Source of the DNA: an uncultured Oscillospiraceae bacterium
Lineage (GTDB): Bacteria > Bacillota > Clostridia > Oscillospirales > Oscillospiraceae
Direction of reading: 5' to 3'
Length of the DNA stretch: 55,161 bases
Assembly (NCBI GenBank): GCA_944385405.1
Contig: CALWXB010000010.1
Location: 1-55,161, forward strand
Numbering within the stretch: position 1 is the first letter of the stretch; each line of letters begins with the position of its first letter. The position numbers were made by a program, and so were the translations under genes. The notes beneath the pieces are model-generated. The model was not told the origin of the DNA, did no database searches, and saw only the letters and a list, made by a program, of their open reading frames with translations. This document shows, piece after piece, positions 33,201 through 40,946 of this stretch.

Positions 33201-33419
33201 CGGGAAGGGCCTTCCCGTTTGATCCCGCCTCCGCCGCCTTCCTGCGCCGTACATGCGGCGCCGCGCGGCAGCGCTCCAAGCGGTCAGACTTGTCTGACCC
33301 TTGCCGCAGGCAGGCTCCGCCTGCCGAGGATCGTGGCCGCCGGGGTCCTCCGGAAAGCACCGCTTTCCGGGGCAGGCGACATCATCCAGGGCTACACCAT
33401 GGAGGAGATCCCCCGGTAA
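33155..33419 (+). repeat. Direct repeat of the infB 3' end flanking a hairpin-rich insert
   Basis: The last 46 bases of infB (33155-33200) recur at 33374-33419 with two mismatches, offset by exactly 219 bp, including the stop codon. The next bases match too (CGGGAAG versus GGGAAG). The 173 bp between the copies contain several perfect hairpins: CGGGAAG (33201-33217), GGTCAGA (33282-33299), GGCAGGC (33309-33325) and CCGGAAAGC (33350-33370). It looks like a small repeat element inserted with duplication of the gene end. Confidence 0.8.
33201..33220 (+). terminator. Short hairpin directly after infB
   Basis: CGGGAAG and CTTCCCG with a 3-nt loop are followed by TTT. It is probably at most a partial terminator, since rbfA and later genes normally belong to the same operon. 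Confidence 0.35.
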
Positions 33420-33449
33420 GGGAAGTCCTTCTGCAAGACACAACGACAC

Positions 33450-33476
33450 CAGGGGCGGGCAATTCGCCCGCCCCTG
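33450..33476 (+). terminator. Hairpin between the infB repeat and rbfA
   Basis: An 11-bp perfect stem CAGGGGCGGGC with an AATTC loop lies about 60 nt before rbfA. It has no T-run, so termination is uncertain; it may be an RNA-processing or stability element. Confidence 0.3.
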
Positions 33477-33535
33477 TCTGCTTGGACGCCGTTTTCCGGC
33501 GTCCCCATCTCACTCCCTAGAAAGGAGGCCCATTC

Positions 33536-33922
33536 ATGCCCAGCAATCGAATCGGCCGCATCAACGAGGAAATCCAGCGGGAGCTCAGCGATCAGCTCCG
33601 CCGCCTGAAGGACCCCCGGGTCTCTCAGGTGGGCATGGTCTCCATCACCCGGGTGGATACCACCGGCGACCTGCGCTATGCCCGGGTCTATGTCAGCGTT
33701 CTGGACAAGACCCGGGAAAAGGACGCGCTGAAGGGACTGAAATCCGCCGCCGGCTTTCTGCGCCGGGAGCTGGGACAGGCCCTGCAGCTGCGCTACACCC
33801 CGGAGCTGCAGTTCCTGCCCGACGACTCCATCCAGCACGGCGCCCACATCCTGGAGGTGCTGCGGCAGGTGGAGCGGGCCGACGAGGCCCGGGGCGGCAC
33901 GGAGGAGGACGGCGCATGCTGA
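33536..33922 (+). CDS. rbfA: Ribosome-binding factor A
   Basis: RbfA is a 30S maturation factor that binds near the 16S rRNA 5' helix. The 128-residue protein has the family KH-like fold with N-terminal RIGRINEEIQRELSDQLRRL, the LRYARVYVSVL strand and RYTPELQFLPDDS. AAAGGAGG precedes the ATG. It overlaps the following phosphoesterase gene by 7 nt. Confidence 0.96.
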   Translation: MPSNRIGRINEEIQRELSDQLRRLKDPRVSQVGMVSITRVDTTGDLRYARVYVSVLDKTREKDALKGLKSAAGFLRRELGQALQLRYTPELQFLPDDSIQHGAHILEVLRQVERADEARGGTEEDGAC

Positions 33923-34872
33923 CGGTGGGAGAGACTGCCGCCCTGCTGCGGACCTTTGACAACGTGCTGATCCTGACCCATATCCGGCCCGACGGGGACA
34001 CCGTGGGCTGCGCGGCGGCGCTGTGCGCGGGGCTGCGGGCCCTGGGCAAGACGGCGTACCTCCTGCCCAACCCCGGCCTCACGGAGACCACCGCGCCCTA
34101 CGCCGCCCCCTATGCCGCGCCGGAGGACTTCCGGCCGGAGGCGGTGGTGTCCACCGACATCGCCACCACCTCCCTGTTCCCGGAAAACGCCCTGCCCTAC
34201 CAGGACCGGGTGGACCTGGCCATCGACCACCACCCCTCCTTCGAGCACTTCGGCAAGGCCAACATCGTCCGGCCGGAGGCCGCTGCCTGCGGCGAGCTGA
34301 TCTACGACATCCTGGCCCGGCTGGGCCCCATCACCGCGGAGACGGCGCTGCCCCTCTACGTGGCGGTATCCACGGACACCGGGTGCTTCGCCTACGCCAA
34401 CACCACTCCCCACACCCACGCCGTGGCGGCGGCGCTGATGCGCACCGGCATCGACTACCAGTCCGTCAACAAGGTGTTCTTCCGCACCAAGAGCCGCAAG
34501 CGGATGCAGCTGGAGGGCGCCATGATGGACCAGGCGGAGTTTTACGACGGCGGCCGCATCGCGGTGCTGTCCGTGCCCCAGTCCCTGATGGAGCGGTTCC
34601 AGGCCACGGAGAGCGACGCCGAGGACCTCTCCTCCCTGGGCCCCCAGATCCAGGGCGTGGACTGCGCCGTCACCATGCGGGAGCTGCAAAGCGGGGTCTG
34701 GAAGCTGTCTTTGCGCACCGGCGCGCGGGTCAACGCCACGGAGGTCTGCCGCCTTCTGGGCGGCGGCGGGCATGCCGCCGCCGCCGGGTGCACCGTGCTG
34801 GGCAGCCGGGAGGCCGCCCGGGCCCAGATCCTGGAGGCCATCGGCCGCATCGTGCCGGACTGCCGGCTGTAA
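33916..34872 (+). CDS. nrnA: DHH-family phosphoesterase, NrnA type (oligoribonuclease/pAp phosphatase)
   Basis: This 318-residue DHH/DHHA1 protein matches NrnA, which degrades very short RNAs and dephosphorylates pAp. Metal-site motifs are HIRPDGDTVG, the DHH box AIDHHPS and VSTDTGCFAYANT. The C-terminal DHHA1 substrate motif is GGGGHAAAAG. It overlaps rbfA by 7 nt and precedes truB by 9 nt, the typical Firmicutes order. Confidence 0.93.
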   Translation: MLTVGETAALLRTFDNVLILTHIRPDGDTVGCAAALCAGLRALGKTAYLLPNPGLTETTAPYAAPYAAPEDFRPEAVVSTDIATTSLFPENALPYQDRVDLAIDHHPSFEHFGKANIVRPEAAACGELIYDILARLGPITAETALPLYVAVSTDTGCFAYANTTPHTHAVAAALMRTGIDYQSVNKVFFRTKSRKRMQLEGAMMDQAEFYDGGRIAVLSVPQSLMERFQATESDAEDLSSLGPQIQGVDCAVTMRELQSGVWKLSLRTGARVNATEVCRLLGGGGHAAAAGCTVLGSREAARAQILEAIGRIVPDCRL

Positions 34873-34881
34873 GGAGACGCC

Positions 34882-35748
34882 ATGCCCAACGGAATCCTCA
34901 TCATCGACAAGCCCGCCGGCTGGACCAGCATGGACGTGTGCGCCAAGCTCCGGGGCATCCTGGGGGAGCGGCGCATCGGCCACGGCGGCACATTGGATCC
35001 CATGGCCACCGGCGTGCTGCCGGTGTTCGTGGGACAGGCAACCCGGGCGGTGGAATTCGCGGAGAACGGGGAAAAGGAGTATGTGGCCGGGCTGCGGCTG
35101 GGCCAGGTGACGGACACCCAGGACACCACCGGCCGCGTGCTGGAGGCTCATCCGGTGACCGTCTCCCGGGGATCCCTGGAGGCCCTGCTGCCCCGGTTCA
35201 CCGGCCCCCTGGAGCAGATCCCGCCCATGTATTCCGCCATCAAGATCCAGGGCCAGAAGCTCTACGAGCTGGCCCGGAAGGGCCGGGAGGTGGAGCGCAG
35301 GCCCCGTCCCGTCACGATCCACGCCCTGGAGCTTCTGGAGCAGGTCAGCGAAACCGACTTCCTCCTGCGCTGCCGCTGCTCCAAGGGCACCTACATCCGG
35401 ACCCTCTGCCACGACATCGGGCAGGCCCTGGGCTGCGGCGGCGCCATGTACAGCCTGCGGCGCACCATGGCCGCCGGGTTCACCGAAAGCCAGGCGGTGA
35501 CGCTGGAGGAGGTGCAGTCCCGGGGCGCAGAACTGCTGCTGCCCACGGACAGTCTCTTCGCAGACGCCCCCATCCTGCTTTTGAAGTCGGACAAGGCGGA
35601 AAAGCGGGTGCGCTGCGGCAATCCCGTCACCATGCCGGAGATCCCCGACGGCGTCTACCGCATCTACAGTCAGGACCGGACGTTTCTGTGCCTCTCCCGC
35701 GCCGCGGGGGGCACGCTGACATCCATCAAGAATTTCTTTGGAGCGTAA
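34882..35748 (+). CDS. truB: tRNA pseudouridine-55 synthase
   Basis: TruB makes pseudouridine 55 in the T-loop of tRNAs. The 288-residue enzyme has the start motif GILIIDKPAGWTSMDV and the catalytic Asp in GHGGTLDPMATGVLPV. The block PPMYSAIKIQGQKLYELAR and the late KGTYIRTLCHDIG complete the family pattern. The start follows AAGGAGA. Confidence 0.97.
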   Translation: MPNGILIIDKPAGWTSMDVCAKLRGILGERRIGHGGTLDPMATGVLPVFVGQATRAVEFAENGEKEYVAGLRLGQVTDTQDTTGRVLEAHPVTVSRGSLEALLPRFTGPLEQIPPMYSAIKIQGQKLYELARKGREVERRPRPVTIHALELLEQVSETDFLLRCRCSKGTYIRTLCHDIGQALGCGGAMYSLRRTMAAGFTESQAVTLEEVQSRGAELLLPTDSLFADAPILLLKSDKAEKRVRCGNPVTMPEIPDGVYRIYSQDRTFLCLSRAAGGTLTSIKNFFGA

Positions 35749-35754
35749 TGTACC

Positions 35755-36666
35755 ATGTCCATCAAGGAAAAAGTCATCGCCCTGGGCTTCTTCGACGGCG
35801 TCCACCTGGGCCACGCCGCGCTGCTGCGCCGCACGGCGGAGGAGGCCGCCGCCCGGGGCGTCACCCCCGCGGTATTCACCTTTGACCGCCCGCCCAAGGA
35901 GGTCATCACCGGCCAGCCCTGCCCCCTCATCAACTCCCCCGAGGACCGGAGGGAGCTGGTGCGGCGGCTCTACGGCATCCGGGAGGTCATCATGGTCCCC
36001 TTCGACCACGAGATGATGACCACCGCCTGGGACGAGTTCGTCACCCGCATCCTGGTGGGCCGCTACCGGGCCGTACACCTGGTGGCGGGCCACGACCATC
36101 ACTTCGGCCACAAGAACCAGGGCTCTCCGGAGCGGCTGATGGAAAAGTGCCGGGAGCTGGGGCTGGGCTGCGACATCATCCCCAAGGTGGAGGTAGGCGG
36201 CATCACCGTCAGCTCCACCTACATCCGCCGCCTGGTGGAGCTGGGGCAGATCGACCGGGCCAACCGCTTCCTGGGCCACCCCCACATGCTGACGGGCACC
36301 GTCCGCCACGGCCGGGGCATCGGCTCTTCCCGCCTGTTCCCCACCGCCAACCTGGTGATCCCGCCCCACGTGCTGGTGCCCAGTCACGGCGTCTACGCCA
36401 CCCGGGTGACATTGGAGGACGGCGCGTCCTACGCCGCCGTCACCAACGTGGGCACCCGGCCCACGGTGAACAACGGCGCCGACGTGACGGTGGAAGCCTG
36501 CCTCCTGGACTTCCAGGGGGACCTGTACGGCAGGCAGCTGCGTCTGGAGTTTTTCGATCATCTCCGGGACGAGGTCCGCTTCGACTCTCTGGACGCCCTG
36601 AAGGCCCAGATCGCCGCCGACGCGGAGGCCACCCGCCGCTATTTCTCCGCCTCCCAGCAGGCATAA
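35755..36666 (+). CDS. ribF: Bifunctional riboflavin kinase/FAD synthetase
   Basis: RibF converts riboflavin to FMN and FMN to FAD. The N-terminal adenylyltransferase domain has GFFDGVHLGHAALLRR (HxGH type) and the late SSTYIRRLVELGQ. The C-terminal kinase domain has GIGSSRLFPTANL and TNVGTRPTVN. Length is 303 residues, as expected. It is the last gene of the operon, followed by a strong terminator. Confidence 0.96.
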   Translation: MSIKEKVIALGFFDGVHLGHAALLRRTAEEAAARGVTPAVFTFDRPPKEVITGQPCPLINSPEDRRELVRRLYGIREVIMVPFDHEMMTTAWDEFVTRILVGRYRAVHLVAGHDHHFGHKNQGSPERLMEKCRELGLGCDIIPKVEVGGITVSSTYIRRLVELGQIDRANRFLGHPHMLTGTVRHGRGIGSSRLFPTANLVIPPHVLVPSHGVYATRVTLEDGASYAAVTNVGTRPTVNNGADVTVEACLLDFQGDLYGRQLRLEFFDHLRDEVRFDSLDALKAQIAADAEATRRYFSASQQA

Positions 36667-36700
36667 AAAAATGTCCGGCCAAAAGGCCGGACATTTTTTT
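36665..36700. terminator. Strong bidirectional terminator
   Basis: A 16-bp perfect stem (A-run, then ATGTCCGGCC) with an AAAA loop and TTTTTTT lies between convergent ribF and the siroheme reductase gene. Confidence 0.95.
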
Positions 36701-36705
36701 GTCCC

Positions 36706-38253
36706 TTACATATACCGCAGCGCCAGCGCCTCCAGGGCGCCGGGATTGGCCCGGTTCCAGGCGGCAAAGTCCCCGCCGCCGGCCGCCACGGTGCGGCCCA
36801 GGTCCACCAGGAAGGAGGGGATCTTCTCTTCCAGCATGGCCCCCACTTCCCGGCCCATGACCTCGCAGCCCTGACGGCTCTCGCCGTCCAGGAACAGGGC
36901 GAAGGCCGCCCGGGGCTTGCCGTCCACCACTCTGGTGGTGCCCCGGAAGCCCATGGCACCGGTCTGGTGGGTGCCGCAGGAGGAGGGGCAGCCGGAGATG
37001 TGGATCTGAGGCAGAGCGCCGTCGGGCACGCCGGCCTCCCGCACCGCCGTCACGCAGGCCCGCAGCAGGCCCTGGGAATCCCGCATGCCCACCTGGCAGG
37101 TGGCGCCGCCGATGCAGCTGACGGAGGTCTCGAACAGGGTCCGGGCGCCGTCCGCCGTCAGCTCCAGGATCTTCCGGGCCTCGGCGCCGGTGAGGTTGAT
37201 GACATAGACCGCCTCGTCGGGGGTGAGCCGCAGCTCCGCTGCCGGCATGTCGGCGATGGCATCGCTGAGAGCGCAGAGGGTCTGCAGATCCGGCTGGCCG
37301 CCGATGGGATGCCACAGCACGGCGTGCAGCCCCGGCTGCTTCTGATGCACCACCCGGGGATCCTCCACCCTGGTGCCGTCACCGGGCTTGTCCACCGTCC
37401 GGGGCTCCACGGTGAGGTCCAGGTCCTCGCCGGAGGCCAGCACCTCCGCCAGCTTTTCGTTGTAGGCCCGGGCGTAGCCCTCCGGCCCGCCGCAGGCCTC
37501 CTGCATGTAGCGGGTGCGGGCCCTGCCCCGGTTTTCATAGTTGCCGTAGGCGCGGAAGGTCAGCCACATGGCCTTGATGTAGTACAGGATCCGGGACGGC
37601 TCCACGCCCTCGGCCACCTTTACGCCGAAGCGGGGGTTATTGCCCAGGCCGCCGGCGCTGTACACGTCGAAGGTGCCGTCGGGCCGGGCCACGAAGCCCA
37701 GGTCCCGGTAGGTGGCGTGGGTGACGTTGGCGGGGGAGTTGGAGAAGCACACCTTCAGCTTCCGGGGCATTTTCTCGGCCTTGATGAAGTGCATCAGGTA
37801 CTCGCCCGCGGCCTCCGCCCAGGGCATCACGTCGAAATACTCGCCCTCCTCCACGCCGGACAGCGGCGGGCACATGATGTTGCGGGGGAAGTCTCCGCCG
37901 CCGCCCATGGTGACGATGCCCGCATCCAGGGCCTGCTCCATGACAGCACACACCGTCTCCTGGTCCAGATCGTGGAACTGGACGGTCTGGCAGGTGGTGA
38001 AGTGGGCCCGGGGCACCGGGTAGGTGCGGATGGCCTTGGCCACGAAGGCCAGCTTCTCCCGGGTGAGCCGCCCCGCGGTCATCCGCAGGCGCAGCATGCT
38101 GGCCTTGCCGCCCTTCTGGGCATAGCTGCCGTACAGGCCGGAAAAGCCCTTGTAGGCCGCCTTGTCCAGCTCTCCGGCGTAAAACGCCGCGGTCTTTTCC
38201 CGGAACGCGGGCAGGTCCTGCTTCCAGCTCTCCGGCGCGATGGTGTTCCTCAT
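36706..38253 (-). CDS. Siroheme-dependent nitrite/sulfite reductase
   Basis: This 515-residue enzyme of the ferredoxin-type nitrite/sulfite reductase family carries a siroheme coupled to a 4Fe-4S cluster. The cluster ligands are CIGGATC (C-x5-C, about 377) and CPSSC (C-x3-C, about 421). The two ferrite-like repeats (FTTCQTVQFHDL; LGNNPRFGV) are present. I cannot separate nitrite from sulfite as substrate. No siroheme synthesis or assimilation genes lie nearby. The start at 38253 is set by GAGAGGA about 8 nt upstream. Confidence 0.9.
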   Translation of the reverse strand: MRNTIAPESWKQDLPAFREKTAAFYAGELDKAAYKGFSGLYGSYAQKGGKASMLRLRMTAGRLTREKLAFVAKAIRTYPVPRAHFTTCQTVQFHDLDQETVCAVMEQALDAGIVTMGGGGDFPRNIMCPPLSGVEEGEYFDVMPWAEAAGEYLMHFIKAEKMPRKLKVCFSNSPANVTHATYRDLGFVARPDGTFDVYSAGGLGNNPRFGVKVAEGVEPSRILYYIKAMWLTFRAYGNYENRGRARTRYMQEACGGPEGYARAYNEKLAEVLASGEDLDLTVEPRTVDKPGDGTRVEDPRVVHQKQPGLHAVLWHPIGGQPDLQTLCALSDAIADMPAAELRLTPDEAVYVINLTGAEARKILELTADGARTLFETSVSCIGGATCQVGMRDSQGLLRACVTAVREAGVPDGALPQIHISGCPSSCGTHQTGAMGFRGTTRVVDGKPRAAFALFLDGESRQGCEVMGREVGAMLEEKIPSFLVDLGRTVAAGGGDFAAWNRANPGALEALALRYM

Positions 38254-38302
38254 AAACCGATCCTCTCCCTCACACAAAATGTGGGCCACGCAAATTCATG
38301 CT

Positions 38303-38331
38303 ATTTTATCACGGTGCCCGCCCATGTGCAA
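38303..38331 (-). promoter_or_regulatory. Promoter of the siroheme reductase gene
   Basis: On the minus strand TTGCAC (38326-38331) and TAAAAT (38303-38308) are 17 bp apart, about 50 nt before the start codon. Confidence 0.55.
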
Positions 38332-38366
38332 GCGCCTGGAAAGATTTTATCACCTTTGCTGTAAAT

Positions 38367-38400
38367 GGGGAAGCGCGGCCGCTCTGGGCCGCGCTTCCCC
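38367..38400 (-). terminator. Hairpin after the spoIIE gene pair
   Basis: A 14-bp perfect stem (GGGGAAGCGCGGCC) lies just past the stop of the 90-residue protein gene. The T-run is weak (ATTTA). Confidence 0.5.
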
Positions 38401-38406
38401 CGTCCG

Positions 38407-38679
38407 CTATACCAGCGTCACCGCCAGCCAAATGAGGCCGATGCCGCCGGCTCCCAGCAGGGTGTACGCCGCCGGATACAGCGCCCGCCACATCCGGCCC
38501 ACCGGGCCCCGCCGGACCCCCGCGCAGCTGCGGGCCACCCGGCGGGCCTCCGCCACCAGCTGCCGGGCAGTGACGCCCTCCCCGGCGGCATCGTTGCGCA
38601 CGATGAAGATCGCCTGTTCAAACAGCCGCCGGTCCGGGGAGTCCACCACTACCACTCTTCTGGAAATACCTTTCACCAT
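38407..38679 (-). CDS. 90-residue protein with C-terminal membrane helix, function unknown
   Basis: The N-terminal half is soluble and basic (MVKGISRRVVVVDSPDRRLF; RQLVAEARRVARSC). The last 25 residues form one membrane helix (AAYTLLGAGGIGLIWLAVTLV) with no tail, so it is probably tail-anchored. AAGGAGG stands 9 nt before the ATG. It lies 52 nt downstream of spoIIE on the same strand, and so may be a sporulation-linked gene, but there is no motif to support a function. Confidence 0.7.
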   Translation of the reverse strand: MVKGISRRVVVVDSPDRRLFEQAIFIVRNDAAGEGVTARQLVAEARRVARSCAGVRRGPVGRMWRALYPAAYTLLGAGGIGLIWLAVTLV

Positions 38680-38731
38680 CCGTCTTGCGCCTCCTTGTCC
38701 ATATCCCCATTGTGCCGCGCCGCCGGGAAAA

Positions 38732-40786
38732 TTATACCGCCGTCGGCCCGTTTTTTTCCGTGCGCTCCCGGTAGAGCACCTGGATGCCGCAGTCGTCCTG
38801 CAGGTGCTCCCGCCGGATGCTCTCCGAGAGGATCAGACCGGCCAGGGCCTGGGGATCCTCCCCGTCCCAGCCCGCCAGAAGGTTTTCCAGCCACTCGTCC
38901 CGGCCCGGGTCCGCCACGCCGTCGCTGATCATCACCGCGAAGCTCCCCGGCTCCAGGGCGGCCCGGGTCACGTCCGGCGCCGCCGGACCCCCCCGCAGCC
39001 CCGCAGGCAGGCTCCCGCCGCTGACCCGCCGCACCGTGCCCCCCTTTTTCAGATAGCTGGGGGCGGCGCCGAATTTATAGAAGGCGATCTCCCCCGTCTC
39101 GGCCCGGCAGGTGCAAAGGTCGATGGTGGTGAAGCTGCCGGTGTCCGCCCCCCGCAGCGCCATGGCGGAGTTGAGGGTCTTGAGGGCGGCCTCCGGCTCG
39201 ATCCCGGCCTCCAGGAACTGGCGCAGCAGCCGGCAGGTGAGGGCGGACTCCTTCCGGGCCGCCTCCCCGCTGCCCATGCCGTCGGCCAGCAGCAGGCACC
39301 ACAGCCCGTCGGGAGTCTGGAAGGACGTCACCGTGTCCCCGCACACCGTCTCCCCCTCCTTGGGCCGCAGCGCCGCCCCCACCCGGCAGGCAAAGGTCCC
39401 CTGGAAGGCGGCGGGGACCGCCTCTCCCAGTCCGGCGGCGGTGGCGGTGAGGAGCTCCGAGAGCTGGGCATACTGGCCCCGGGCGCTGCGCCGGGTCTCC
39501 TCCAGCTGGCGGCGGTACTGCCGCCGCAGCAGGAACGCAGACAGCTCCCCGTTCACCGCCGCGATGAAGTCCTGAAGATGGATGCAGCGGTCGGCGAAGT
39601 AGCCGGGGAAATCCTTGGCCATGGCCCGTCCCCGCTCCAGCAGCAGCGGCGTGGCGTCATTGAGGGCGTTGAAGGTGCCGGTGTACTCCCGCTGCCAGCA
39701 AAGGTCGCACAGCGCGCAGCCCCGGCACACCTTCTCCGCCGCCCGGTCAAAGACGATGGCGGGGTTCTCCTCCGTGGAGTACACCGGTCCCCGGTTCATG
39801 CACTCGTAGAGATCCCGCAGCGCGCCCGCGGCCCGGGTGAGCTGCTCCCGCAGCCGCGCCCCCATCTGGGACGGCTGCTCCGGCGGCGGTGGCCGGCGCA
39901 CCCGCTTGCCTCCGAAGAGCCGCCCCGGCAGCAGCAGGAAAAGGCCCGCTCCCGCCAGGCTCTCCAGCACCAGCGGCTGGGCCAGGGGCTCCCGCACCGG
40001 CAGCAGCGCCGCCAGGGCCGCCGCCGCAAAGGCAACCGCCGCCTCCCCCCGCCGCCGTCCTGACCGGCTGCCTGCCGCCAGACCCGCCAGGCCGAAGCCC
40101 GCGGTGAAGATCCCGCTGCCCGTGCCGGCGCACAGGTCCGCCGTCAATCCCAGGCCCAGTCCGGCGGAGGCCCCGGCCACGGCCCCCCGGTCGTAGGCCG
40201 TGTAGGCCAGGAGGGTGCAAAGCAGCACCCGGCCCAGAGACAGTCCCAAAAGCGCCACGTCCTGCACCGCCAGCAGGCACGACGCCGCCAGAAACAGCAG
40301 CCCGTCCGCCGGGGACTCCCCCTCTCCGGGCTGGAGCAGCGGCCGGAAGAACCACGCCGCCGCCCCCGCCAGGGCCGCCGCGGCCACGCAGGGCGTCAGC
40401 CCTTCCAGGGGGGAGAGGGACTGCGCCACGTAGATGCCTCCCACCGCCATGGAGAAGCCCGCCGCGGCGGCGGGCGCCACCCACCGCTCCGTCAGGGGCC
40501 GCAGGCCCTGGAAGGCGGTGGAGGCGGTGAGGATCAAAATGGCGGAGGCCAGAAAGGGCAGCGCGTCGGCAAAGGGCAGGAACAGCAGCGTCCCCACGAA
40601 GGCCCCCGCCAAAGCGGCGCCGCCGTCCCGTCCCGGGCCCGCGGCGGCCACCGCTCCCAGGGCAAAGGGGGCATAGCCCCCCGGCGTCCGGCTGGCCGTC
40701 AGCGCCGCCGCCAGGAAAAAGCGGATGCCCCAGCCCAGCAGCCGCGCCGACTGCTCCCGTCCCAACATGATCTGACCGTGTCCCAC
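38732..40786 (-). CDS. spoIIE: Stage II sporulation protein E (SpoIIE) phosphatase
   Basis: SpoIIE is the membrane PP2C phosphatase that dephosphorylates SpoIIAA at the asymmetric septum, releasing sigma F. The N-terminal 300 residues contain about ten membrane helices. A Cys-bearing central region (CRGCALCDLCWQ, about 360) and the C-terminal PP2C domain follow (LLLADGMGSGEAARKES; FAVMISDGVADPG, metal Asp residues). Length is about 684 residues, shorter than the roughly 800 of Bacillus. A GTG start with GGAGGGA 8 nt upstream is chosen; an ATG six codons later (40768) has a poor site. It indicates a spore-forming lineage. Confidence 0.92.
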   Translation of the reverse strand: MGHGQIMLGREQSARLLGWGIRFFLAAALTASRTPGGYAPFALGAVAAAGPGRDGGAALAGAFVGTLLFLPFADALPFLASAILILTASTAFQGLRPLTERWVAPAAAAGFSMAVGGIYVAQSLSPLEGLTPCVAAAALAGAAAWFFRPLLQPGEGESPADGLLFLAASCLLAVQDVALLGLSLGRVLLCTLLAYTAYDRGAVAGASAGLGLGLTADLCAGTGSGIFTAGFGLAGLAAGSRSGRRRGEAAVAFAAAALAALLPVREPLAQPLVLESLAGAGLFLLLPGRLFGGKRVRRPPPPEQPSQMGARLREQLTRAAGALRDLYECMNRGPVYSTEENPAIVFDRAAEKVCRGCALCDLCWQREYTGTFNALNDATPLLLERGRAMAKDFPGYFADRCIHLQDFIAAVNGELSAFLLRRQYRRQLEETRRSARGQYAQLSELLTATAAGLGEAVPAAFQGTFACRVGAALRPKEGETVCGDTVTSFQTPDGLWCLLLADGMGSGEAARKESALTCRLLRQFLEAGIEPEAALKTLNSAMALRGADTGSFTTIDLCTCRAETGEIAFYKFGAAPSYLKKGGTVRRVSGGSLPAGLRGGPAAPDVTRAALEPGSFAVMISDGVADPGRDEWLENLLAGWDGEDPQALAGLILSESIRREHLQDDCGIQVLYRERTEKNGPTAV

Positions 40787-40881
40787 AGCCTGTCCCTCCA
40801 AATCCCGTGTTTTCTCCCATCTTATTCCTCCCGGCACGAAAAGAACGTCGGGAAAAGCAGCGGCGCCTTTCCCCGTGGAGG

Positions 40882-40910
40882 TGGACTTTTCCCAGGCGTC
40901 ATGGTATGAT
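40882..40910 (+). promoter_or_regulatory. dusB-sigma factor operon promoter
   Basis: TGGACT (40882-40887) and TATGAT (40905-40910) are 17 bp apart, just upstream of dusB. Confidence 0.5.
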
Positions 40911-40946
40911 GGAGCCAATCTGTCCCCCCACGAAAGGATGAAGCCT

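Noticed and set aside
33219-33419. Possible small gene after infB ending in the IF-2 C-terminal peptide
   Set aside because: The frame has no ribosome site, and its only protein-like part is the duplicated end of infB. It is better explained as a repeat.
30405-33449. Minus-strand frame of about 1000 codons opposite infB
   Set aside because: It covers a textbook IF-2 gene on the other strand. Its Leu/Val/Gly/His composition is that of a shadow frame, and no ribosome site precedes it.
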